Origin: an uncultured bacterium
GTDB taxonomy: Bacteria > Spirochaetota > Brevinematia > DTOW01
Assembly: GCA_937928175.1 (NCBI GenBank)
Contig: CALFVP010000075.1
Span: forward strand, 1 to 7,724
DNA length: 7,724 bases
Direction of reading: 5' to 3'
The position numbers and the translations under genes were made by a program. The first letter of the stretch is position 1. Every line of letters begins with the position of its first letter. Shown here piece after piece: positions 1 through 5,239 of this stretch. The notes below the pieces were generated by a model that was not told where the DNA came from, did no database searches, and worked only from the letters and a program-made list of their open reading frames with translations.

Positions 1-551
1 GTGAATTTAGAGATATAACTGAGGAAGTTTCGAAGTTAGATGGAATTAGCATTATTGAACTTAATCTTTCGTGTCCTAACGTAGAAAAAGGAGGAATAAC
101 ATTCGATAGCGATGAAAGTAACGTTAGAGATGTTGTCAGAGCAGTTAGAAAAGTTAGTAAAAAGCCATTTTGGGTTAAACTTAGTCCTAATAATTGCAAT
201 ATTGTAAGGAATTCTATAATATCTCAAGAAGAGGGAGCTGATGGTATAACTGCTATAAATACTATTCTAGGTATGAAAATAGATATTACTACCGGTAAAC
301 CTGTTTTTAAAAATGTTTTTGCTGGTTATTCAGGTCCAGCTATAAAACCTATTGCTTTAAGGTACGTTTATGAAATATGTAAAAACGTTTCAATACCTGT
401 TATTGGTGTAGGTGGTATTTCTTCTTATGAGGATGTACTTGAGTTTATGTGGGCAGGAGCAAAACTTGTTCAAATTGGTACTTATAACTTTATAGATCCT
501 TTGTTACCTAAAAAGATTGTAGAAAAAATAACAGAAATCTCACAAAAGTGA
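1..551 (+). CDS. pyrD: Dihydroorotate dehydrogenase, class 1B (catalytic subunit), 5'-truncated by window edge
   Basis: The gene is open from the window edge; the first full codon is at 3, giving 182 C-terminal residues of a protein usually about 300 long. It should oxidise dihydroorotate to orotate with FMN, in the cytosol, in pyrimidine synthesis. Visible: ELNLSCPNV (residues 19-27 of the fragment), whose Cys (codon 72-74) is the class 1 catalytic base; the following EKGG-x-x-F resembles class 1B rather than the class 1A PGKPQ. INTILGMKID and SGPAIKPIALR match the FMN/substrate region, and IPVIGVGGIS with AGAKLVQIGT forms the FMN-phosphate site at the end of the TIM barrel. The stop is TGA at 549-551. 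Class 1B enzymes normally work with a PyrK electron-transfer subunit; it is not in the window. Base use matches the neighbours. Confidence 0.95.
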   Translation, partial: EFRDITEEVSKLDGISIIELNLSCPNVEKGGITFDSDESNVRDVVRAVRKVSKKPFWVKLSPNNCNIVRNSIISQEEGADGITAINTILGMKIDITTGKPVFKNVFAGYSGPAIKPIALRYVYEICKNVSIPVIGVGGISSYEDVLEFMWAGAKLVQIGTYNFIDPLLPKKIVEKITEISQK

Positions 552-560
552 ATTTTTTAC

Positions 561-590
561 TATCTAAATAGTACTGACAAGTGTTAGATA
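561..590. repeat. Inverted repeat after pyrD, possible weak hairpin
   Basis: TATCTAA (561-567) and TTAGATA (584-590) are perfect 7-bp inverted arms around a 16-nt loop, starting 10 nt after the pyrD stop. No T-run follows, so it does not meet the criteria for an intrinsic terminator. It ends just before the predicted -35 box at 596 and could equally be an operator or chance in AT-rich DNA. Confidence 0.25.
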
Positions 591-595
591 AGTTG

Positions 596-625
596 TTGAA
601 TTGAGTAGTTTAGAATTACGATAAT
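596..625 (+). promoter_or_regulatory. Predicted promoter of the exported-protein gene
   Basis: TTGAAT (596-601), an 18-bp spacer and GATAAT (620-625) resemble a sigma-70 promoter. Transcription would begin near 632, only about 4 nt before the ATG at 636. The mRNA would therefore be nearly leaderless, and no correctly spaced Shine-Dalgarno sequence exists (AGGG sits only 2 nt from the ATG). Confidence 0.5.
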
Positions 626-635
626 ATATAGGGTT

Positions 636-1826
636 ATGAAAAAATTTGTTTTGTTGTGCTTTTTAATTTTGATTCCATTTATTGGGTTTGCCCAAAAGGT
701 TTCTCTTATAACTTACGGTATTGATGATGGAGGGGTTTTTGTCAGGTGGAAGTGTGAGTATAGCAATTTGTACTTTTCTGTATACCGTTCTCCTTTTGTT
801 ATATCGAATAGTATTTCTTTTTCAAATAACTTGAGTTTTATAAAAAAGTTAGGTACGTTTTTTTACACTGATCTTTCTAATAAGGATGGTTATTTTTATT
901 ATTATGATACTTCTCCTAACATTGGTACTAACTATTACTTCGTTTTAGTAAGTCAGGGTAAGTCTGATATTCTGGAGTTTTATCCTGAGCAAAACTATTC
1001 TGAGGGATTTATAATTTATTTACCGTTACCTAAAGTTAAGGTTGATTTGATTGAAAATCTCAATACTGCTATTGTAAGTTGGGATAAAATTTTAGGAGTT
1101 GAGGGGTATATTGTTTACAAGTTTTCTACTGAATCTTATAAAGATTTATCTTATAAAGATTTAATGAAATTACAACCGTTAATTACTCTTTCTTCTAACG
1201 AAACAGTTTTTTTTGATGTTATTCCTTCTGATACTAATTTTCTTTACGTTGTTGTACCTTTTACCAAGCAAATTACAAATTATTATTTCTCTAAAAATTA
1301 CAATGGAATATTTTTAAGCGTTTCGAAAAAAGTTCTAGAAAGTGGTATTTCTGGTGATATTTACCGTGATAAAGAGTATGGAGAAAGTAGTATTCCTTAT
1401 ACTAATTTTGTTACTAATGTTTTTTTTGCTACAAATACGGTTTTTATTACCAATTTTGTTTCTGCTAGCAACCTTAAAATTGAATCTCAAAATACGAGAA
1501 AAAGTTTAGAGAAAAATGTAAAAACGTATACCAACGGTAAAGAGAAATATTTTGACAATGAATATTACGATCAAAATGATAAACTGAAGTACATAATTTC
1601 AAAGTACTTTAACAAAGGGGATTATATAACTTCTAAGAGGATGCTTAAAGAGCTACTTAGTGAATTAGAGGATTCTAAACTTAAGGGTAGGGTAATGATA
1701 TATTTGGCTAGGATTGAGTATTCAATGGGTAATAAAGATGAGGCTATAAATATTCTTTTTAGGGCAAAGAAGTTTTTACCGTCTGAAGCAGATTTTTGGT
1801 TAAGTAGATTTTTAGTAAATAGGTGA
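636..1826 (+). CDS. Exported protein with fibronectin-III-like regions and a C-terminal TPR-like region
   Basis: A 396-residue protein I cannot assign to a named family. Residues 1-20 are a clear Sec signal peptide (KK then a hydrophobic core ending GFAQ), so it is probably periplasmic or outer-surface; there is no lipobox Cys. Residues about 21-120 and 132-232 look like two fibronectin-III/beta-sandwich regions; the second has the typical IVSWDKI..VEGYIVYK pattern. Residues 167-176 are a perfect SYKDL duplication. Residues 256-277 are a Thr-Asn-rich linker, and 278-315 are polar. Residues about 316-390 are helical, with two TPR-like hairpins (YFNKGDY..A-like packing, then ARIEYSMGNKDEAINILFRAKKFLP). 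The ATG at 636 is the first in-frame start after a stop at 606 and begins the signal peptide. Its stop lies 3 bp from the convergent ATPase gene. A scaffold or envelope role is a guess. Confidence 0.85.
   Translation: MKKFVLLCFLILIPFIGFAQKVSLITYGIDDGGVFVRWKCEYSNLYFSVYRSPFVISNSISFSNNLSFIKKLGTFFYTDLSNKDGYFYYYDTSPNIGTNYYFVLVSQGKSDILEFYPEQNYSEGFIIYLPLPKVKVDLIENLNTAIVSWDKILGVEGYIVYKFSTESYKDLSYKDLMKLQPLITLSSNETVFFDVIPSDTNFLYVVVPFTKQITNYYFSKNYNGIFLSVSKKVLESGISGDIYRDKEYGESSIPYTNFVTNVFFATNTVFITNFVSASNLKIESQNTRKSLEKNVKTYTNGKEKYFDNEYYDQNDKLKYIISKYFNKGDYITSKRMLKELLSELEDSKLKGRVMIYLARIEYSMGNKDEAINILFRAKKFLPSEADFWLSRFLVNR
1134..1163 (+). repeat. Perfect 15-bp tandem duplication (SYKDL x2)
   Basis: TCTTATAAAGATTTA occurs twice back to back (1134-1148, 1149-1163) with no mismatch. 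It encodes SYKDL-SYKDL at residues 167-176 of the exported protein, in the second fibronectin-like region. The unit is a multiple of three, so gain or loss keeps the frame. Confidence 0.9.
1401..1466 (+). repeat. Degenerate Thr-Asn hexapeptide repeat in linker
   Basis: Residues 256-277 of the exported protein contain TN at positions 256, 260, 266 and 272, mostly six residues apart and each followed by Phe/Val-rich residues (TNVFFA, TNTVFI, TNFVSA). The DNA copies are diverged (ACTAAT, ACAAAT, ACCAAT), so this is an old or selected protein-level repeat. It separates the beta-rich N-terminal half from the helical C-terminal half. Confidence 0.6.
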
Positions 1827-1829
1827 TTT

Positions 1830-2588
1830 TTATTTTCTTCTTACGCTTACGTAATTTTCTGTTAATGGTATTTCTATTCTTGCTAGGACGTAGTTATTGT
1901 TAGGACCGGATATTCTGAATAAGCTTGGATCTATTCCTACACCTCTTAGAAGCATTACTATTAAAGCAATTCCTAGTCCTGCGCCCTCAAGTTCATCTCC
2001 TTGCTCTAAGTAAAATTGAGATATGTCATCGTAGTTCATAGCTTTTTTAAGTTTTTCTCTTATTCTTCTATCTTCAAATTTAGTAATGCTTACGTTGTTT
2101 ACAACTTCAATTCTTACACCATCTTTTGAGTGGTAAAATGCAACACTTATGTATAGATCTTTGTTTATTAGTTTAGGTATGTATTTAGGTAGGTTTATTT
2201 CTGAAAGTTCTTCCTTGAATTTCATCATTCCCATGATGAAACTTTTTTCATCTGATGGATCTACGTTGTTTTCTTCAAATACTATTCTCTTTATGTTTGC
2301 TTTACTTGAGTTAAGTACTAGTTCTTTTACGCAAATGTATGTTACATCGGCTAAGTCGGATCTATTATACTTTTCGAATATTTTTGTTATTACTATGTTT
2401 ATTCTTTTTTCTATTTCTTCTGATATTCCGTAAAATTTAATGTAAAAGTGTTTACCTTCATCAATGAAACTGTTGACTATTTGTACAAATTCTTCATCAC
2501 TTTTAACGTTTATATCGATTTTGTCGTACATTGTTTTATCCCCCTCTGAATAAGTTTTTAGATAGCCTATGCCTATAAAGTTTTCCAT
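1830..2588 (-). CDS. GHKL (histidine-kinase-like) ATPase-domain protein without kinase domain
   Basis: A 252-residue cytoplasmic protein whose central and C-terminal parts look like a GHKL ATP-binding fold. The N-box is KELVLNSSKAN (88-98), with Glu and Asn placed to bind Mg-ATP. A glycine-rich lid, GDELEGAGLGIALI (197-210), matches the G2 box. Between them, where the DxGxG G1 box is expected, the sequence reads VVNNVSI (162-168), so the adenine-contacting Asp is replaced by Asn and the Gly is absent. About 40 residues are inserted after the N-box. There is no phospho-acceptor His domain, membrane segment or receiver. Known relatives of this architecture act as anti-sigma kinases or standalone signalling ATPases; which applies here is unknown. 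It is the third gene of the minus-strand operon, 48 bp after the GlmU-like gene. The start at 2588 has SD AAGGAGG (2599-2593); an alternative ATG at 2531 (233 residues) also has a purine-rich site. Confidence 0.8.
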   Translation of the reverse strand: MENFIGIGYLKTYSEGDKTMYDKIDINVKSDEEFVQIVNSFIDEGKHFYIKFYGISEEIEKRINIVITKIFEKYNRSDLADVTYICVKELVLNSSKANIKRIVFEENNVDPSDEKSFIMGMMKFKEELSEINLPKYIPKLINKDLYISVAFYHSKDGVRIEVVNNVSITKFEDRRIREKLKKAMNYDDISQFYLEQGDELEGAGLGIALIVMLLRGVGIDPSLFRISGPNNNYVLARIEIPLTENYVSVRRK

Positions 2589-2592
2589 TATG

Positions 2593-2599
2593 CCTCCTT
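2593..2599 (-). promoter_or_regulatory. Ribosome binding site of the GHKL ATPase gene
   Basis: AAGGAGG on the minus strand, 4 nt before the ATG at 2588-2586, is close to a perfect anti-16S match though slightly short in spacing. A second site, GAGGGGG (2546-2540), lies 8 nt before an in-frame ATG at 2531-2529, so two start sites are possible. Confidence 0.7.
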
Positions 2600-2636
2600 G
2601 GACTTCTTTGAAAAATTTCTAACTTATGGGAGTTTG

Positions 2637-3890
2637 CTAACTTTTGTGCGTTATTTGATTATATAAGTTAACTATTAAATCTTCAATAGGTTTATCAAAA
2701 TTTTTGTTTCTTCTTAAAAACATTGTTTTTACCATGTTAATGAATCTATCTAATGGAAACCTTTTATAAGGTTCTTTACCGCCCCAGGCGAAGTTTGGTA
2801 CGTACTTTCTTATGAGTTCTCCTTCAAAAAATACGTTTGCACCTACTCCTATCACAGTACCAGTATTTATGAGTACTCCTATTCCTATTTTGGAAAAGTC
2901 TCCTATGAAGCATCCTAACTTGATTAGTCCGGTATTTACAACTTTGTTAGGTTTGATAAATACTTTTACTTCGTCGTATGTATTTTTGAGATCACTGTTT
3001 GTAGCCATTGCTCCTATGTTTACCCATTGTCCTACGTACGAATGCCCCAAAAACCCTTCATGATTTTTGTTTGAAAATGAGTCAATTATACTTTCTTCTA
3101 TTTCTCCAGATACCTTACATACGTTTCTTACGTTTGTTCCTTCTCTTATTTTTGCTTGGTTTACAATTGTTTTTTTTCCAATATAGGCAGGTCCTGTAAT
3201 TATTGTCATTGGTGATATCTTAGATTCTGAGTCAATTATTATTGGTCCATTGTTGGTATCTATGTATACTCCCTTTGATATGTATGTTTTCCCAAAGACA
3301 ATTAGTAAATCTTTGTTACCTTCTAGTTCTATATTCTTGTTTTCTTTCTGTATTACTTCTTTGGGTGTGTTTTTTAGAATAAGTTCAAAATCCTTTTCCA
3401 TTAAATATGTGTTTAGGTATATTAGGTCCCAAGGGTAGAATGCAAAATTGCTTATATTATGTAAGTTTACTATTGACAATTTTGTTTTTAAAGAGTCTTG
3501 AATTTTTTCTATATCATTTTCGTATAATCCTTCAAAGAGATCTTCAGGTTTTTCAATTTCTTTAGAATTTACGTGTAGAAATATTATTCTGTTGTTGAAA
3601 ACGTAGCAGGAATTGAGAGTATCTTTAAATTCGTCTTTTGGGTATAGGTACGAAGAGTTTATAAATATTAGATCGTTTTGTTTTGATATGTCTTGGAATG
3701 AAAGTATTCTAATTTCAGGAAAGTGAAACATCATTTCTTTTCTTGTTAATACTTTCACTTCTGAATTTAGAAGGTAAGATAACCTATCGCATACTGTTAA
3801 AAATCCACTTTTTAAGTCTTGTACTGGCCTTGTTAATGTAAATGGCTCTAGAGAATTTACAGATTCTTTTTCTTCAAATACTACTATCAT
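2637..3890 (-). CDS. GlmU-like sugar nucleotidyltransferase/acetyltransferase (alternative GlmU family)
   Basis: A 417-residue protein of the two-domain family annotated as alternative UDP-N-acetylglucosamine diphosphorylase / glucosamine-1-phosphate N-acetyltransferase, known from Bacteroidetes and other phyla. The N-terminal domain has the family signature EPFTLTRPVQDLKSGFLT (15-32) in place of the LxAGxGTRM loop of classical GlmU. From about residue 195 a left-handed beta-helix follows, with hexapeptide turns (GPAYIGKKTIV, SGEIEESIID). NKNHEGFLGHSYVGQWVNIG (274-293) carries the likely acetyltransferase His residues, and INTGTVIGVGANVF and NFAWGG (366-371) close the domain. The expected product would feed peptidoglycan or envelope glycan synthesis in the cytosol; the exact sugar is not proven. 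It overlaps the lipoprotein gene by 4 bp (ATGA, 3890-3887) and has no strong SD, implying translational coupling. Confidence 0.85.
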   Translation of the reverse strand: MIVVFEEKESVNSLEPFTLTRPVQDLKSGFLTVCDRLSYLLNSEVKVLTRKEMMFHFPEIRILSFQDISKQNDLIFINSSYLYPKDEFKDTLNSCYVFNNRIIFLHVNSKEIEKPEDLFEGLYENDIEKIQDSLKTKLSIVNLHNISNFAFYPWDLIYLNTYLMEKDFELILKNTPKEVIQKENKNIELEGNKDLLIVFGKTYISKGVYIDTNNGPIIIDSESKISPMTIITGPAYIGKKTIVNQAKIREGTNVRNVCKVSGEIEESIIDSFSNKNHEGFLGHSYVGQWVNIGAMATNSDLKNTYDEVKVFIKPNKVVNTGLIKLGCFIGDFSKIGIGVLINTGTVIGVGANVFFEGELIRKYVPNFAWGGKEPYKRFPLDRFINMVKTMFLRRNKNFDKPIEDLIVNLYNQITHKS

Positions 3891-4354
3891 GTTTTTGCTC
3901 TTTTAAGTTTTATTTTTGAGATTAGTTTTTGTCCTAGTATTACTTGTGGTAAACGGTTTCCAAAAGTGCCTGCATCTTTGAAAAGCTTTTCGAGATAACT
4001 TTCTGAGATTTCAATATTGTTTTTTGTGTAGTTTATGAATGCAATTTCGTACAGGCACCAAAGGTAAGATTTTTTATCTTCGTCTGATAAATTTTCTGAT
4101 TTTTCATATTTGTTTATTGCTTCTTTGTATAAGTATTCCGCTTCGTTTATAAAACCGTCTGAATAATATTTTACACCAAGCCTATAAGTCTCCGTTATGG
4201 TTAATTTATCTATTTCTTGTTTAGTTTCTTTTATAGCTAACCCACACCCTTGCAAAACTAAAAATATTACTAGTGTTGAGAACACTTTTAGTGTTAAGAA
4301 CACTTTTAGTGTTGGGAACACTTTTGTAAACATTTTTGTGGGTATTTTTTTCAT
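3887..4354 (-). CDS. Small TPR lipoprotein with repeat-expanded signal peptide
   Basis: A 155-residue probable lipoprotein and first gene of the minus-strand operon. The lipobox is LQGC with Cys37; Gln at -2 is unlike the E. coli consensus but acceptable where lipoboxes are relaxed, as in spirochaetes. The signal peptide is unusually long because KVFxTL is repeated three times (11-28), leaving Lys at 11, 17 and 23 before the final hydrophobic run. If processed, the mature protein is about 119 residues with two TPR-like hairpins, YRLGVKYYSDGFINEAEYLYKEAINKY (57-83) and LYEIAFINYTKNNIEISESYLEKLF (101-125), and a basic tail. It probably sits in the periplasm and binds a partner protein. Start at 4354 gives the KK n-region; an ATG at codon 8 is an alternative. 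No SD is visible. The family is not recognised. Confidence 0.8.
   Translation of the reverse strand: MKKIPTKMFTKVFPTLKVFLTLKVFSTLVIFLVLQGCGLAIKETKQEIDKLTITETYRLGVKYYSDGFINEAEYLYKEAINKYEKSENLSDEDKKSYLWCLYEIAFINYTKNNIEISESYLEKLFKDAGTFGNRLPQVILGQKLISKIKLKRAKT
4272..4325. repeat. 18-bp tandem repeat of alternating palindromic arms in the lipoprotein signal sequence
   Basis: AGTGTT lies at 4272, 4290 and 4308 and its reverse complement AACACT at 4281, 4299 and 4317, an exact 9-bp alternation separated by trinucleotides (GAG, TTT, AAG, TTT, GGG, TTT). Two full 18-bp units differ only in the last three bases (AACACTTTTAGTGTT plus AAG or GGG); a third, decayed copy occupies 4263-4280. The unit encodes KVFxTL on the minus strand. 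Each 15-bp core can fold as a 6-bp hairpin with a TTT loop near the 5' end of the operon mRNA. Confidence 0.9.
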
Positions 4355-4375
4355 AAAGTTGTCTCTAGGTTAATA

Positions 4376-4398
4376 GTTATTCTAATTAATAGAATTAC
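4376..4398. promoter_or_regulatory. Inverted repeat overlapping the operon promoter, possible operator
   Basis: Arms GTTATTCTA (4376-4384) and TAGAATTAC (4390-4398) pair at 8 of 9 positions around ATTAA. The left arm contains the predicted minus-strand -10 box, so a dimeric regulator bound here would block that promoter. In AT-rich DNA a chance palindrome is possible. Confidence 0.35.
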
Positions 4399-4408
4399 GT
4401 TTTCTCAA
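4379..4408 (-). promoter_or_regulatory. Predicted promoter of the lipoprotein / GlmU-like / ATPase operon
   Basis: On the minus strand TTGAGA (4408-4403), an 18-bp spacer and TAGAAT (4384-4379) each match the sigma-70 consensus at 5 of 6 bases. The start of transcription would be near 4372, giving a leader of about 18 nt before the ATG at 4354, with no Shine-Dalgarno site. Confidence 0.6.
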
Positions 4409-4475
4409 ATTTTTAAATTTTAAATTTTTTGTTGATGTTTGTGAAGGAGAGTTTAGTTTTTGCGTATGGGTAAAT

Positions 4476-4505
4476 TTGAAAAGAAATTAGTTTTTTGTAT
4501 AAAAT
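4476..4505 (+). promoter_or_regulatory. Predicted promoter of rplT-rplS
   Basis: TTGAAA (4476-4481), 18 bp, then TAAAAT (4500-4505); TATAAA at 4498-4503 with a 16-bp spacer is an overlapping alternative. Transcription near 4512 would leave about 23 nt before the rplT ATG. This supports the start at 4535 over the longer open frame beginning at a TTG at 4460. The stretch 4409-4475 holds no gene that I can support. Confidence 0.55.
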
Positions 4506-4522
4506 TATTTTTGTATTTAAAG

Positions 4523-4528
4523 AAGGAG
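4523..4528 (+). promoter_or_regulatory. Ribosome binding site fixing the rplT start
   Basis: AAGGAG, 6 nt before the ATG at 4535. It decides the start: the open frame continues upstream to TTG 4460 and ATG 4466, but those 25 codons (LVFCIKLFLYLKK-like) have no counterpart in L20 proteins. Confidence 0.85.
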
Positions 4529-4534
4529 TATTTT

Positions 4535-4876
4535 ATGAGAGTTGTTTATTCTGTGCCGTCGAGAAGGAGAAGGAAGAAGGTTTTGAAAGCTGTTAAAGGA
4601 CATAGGGGAGCTAGAAGGAGAAGGTATAGAGCTGCTAAAGAATCTTTGATGCATGCATTACGCTATGCCTGGGAACACAGAAGATTAAGAAAAAGAGAAT
4701 TTAGAAAGCTTTGGATTATCAGAATTAACAATGCTGTCAGAGAGTACGGACTAAATTATAGTCAGTTTATTGGATTACTTAAAAAGAATGGGATAAGTGT
4801 AAACAGAAAAGCTCTTTCTAATATGGCTATTGAAGATAAAGAAGCTTTTAAGAAGTTAGTTGAGATGGTTAAGTAG
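4535..4876 (+). CDS. rplT: 50S ribosomal protein L20
   Basis: A 113-residue, highly basic protein of normal L20 length. It binds 23S rRNA early in assembly of the large subunit. The N-terminal rRNA-binding tail (RRRRKK and KGHRGARRRRYRAAK, 10-35) and the family signature KREFRKLWIIRINNAVR (53-69) are plain, followed by YGLNYSQFIGLLKKNGI and the conserved IEDKEAFKKLV end. The Ala-Arg-Val start usual in L20 is replaced by MRVVYSVPS. Normally rplT follows infC and rpmI; here the upstream neighbour is a divergent lipoprotein operon and neither gene is in the window. In other bacteria L20 represses its own operon by binding the mRNA leader. No such fold is obvious in the short leader predicted here. 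Confidence 0.97.
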   Translation: MRVVYSVPSRRRRKKVLKAVKGHRGARRRRYRAAKESLMHALRYAWEHRRLRKREFRKLWIIRINNAVREYGLNYSQFIGLLKKNGISVNRKALSNMAIEDKEAFKKLVEMVK

Positions 4877-4886
4877 GAGGAATATT

Positions 4887-5237
4887 ATGGGTAATTTAAT
4901 TGATTACGTTGAGGAGAAATATTTTCCTAAAAAAAGTTATGATAATTTTAGGGTTGGTGATCAAGTTAAAGTACACCAGATAATAAAAGAAGCAGATGGT
5001 AAAGATAGAATACAAATTTTTGAAGGTATTGTAATAGCTATAAGGGGTAAAGGTATTTCGAAAACGTTTACCGTCAGAAAAGTTTCTTACGGTATTGGAG
5101 TTGAGAAAATATTCCCTTATTATTCTCCATTGATAGATAAAGTTGAAGTTGTTAGGAGATTTAAGGTTAGAAGAGCAAAGCTTTACTATCTTAGGGGTAA
5201 GATTGGAAAAGATGCTAAATTGAAAGAATTAAAGTAA
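4887..5237 (+). CDS. rplS: 50S ribosomal protein L19
   Basis: A 116-residue L19, at the interface of the large and small ribosomal subunits. FRVGDQVKVHQII (21-33), IQIFEGIVIAIRGKGISKTFTVRKVSYGIGVEKIFPYYSPLID (42-84, in pieces) and the family signature VRRFKVRRAKLYYLRGKIGK (89-108) are all conserved. The frame is open from 4860, inside rplT, but the ATG at 4887 is chosen because AGGAGG (4875-4880) lies 6 nt ahead and L19 proteins begin there. The rplT stop TAG overlaps that SD, leaving 10 bp between genes, so the two are co-transcribed and probably coupled. In many bacteria rplS follows rpsP-rimM-trmD instead. The stop is 2 bp from the end of the convergent unknown gene. Confidence 0.97.
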   Translation: MGNLIDYVEEKYFPKKSYDNFRVGDQVKVHQIIKEADGKDRIQIFEGIVIAIRGKGISKTFTVRKVSYGIGVEKIFPYYSPLIDKVEVVRRFKVRRAKLYYLRGKIGKDAKLKELK

Positions 5238-5239
5238 CT

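Noticed and set aside
36..227. Minus-strand 63-codon open frame across pyrD
   Set aside because: It is antisense to the conserved catalytic part of dihydroorotate dehydrogenase and has no supporting signal.
2149..3438. Plus-strand open frames of 62-94 codons opposite the ATPase and GlmU-like genes
   Set aside because: They are antisense to genes with clear family motifs, lack SD sites and have Phe/Ser/Leu-rich compositions typical of shadow frames in AT-rich DNA.
4435..4473. A possible 12-codon leader ORF (MFVKESLVFAYG)
   Set aside because: It has no Shine-Dalgarno site and lies upstream of the likely rplT promoter; an ORF this short is expected by chance.
4460..4534. A 25-codon in-frame extension of rplT from TTG 4460 / ATG 4466, with GAAGGAG at 4443
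   Set aside because: The residues do not resemble L20, a predicted promoter (TTGAAA-18-TAAAAT) lies inside it, and AAGGAG at 4523 is ideally placed for ATG 4535.
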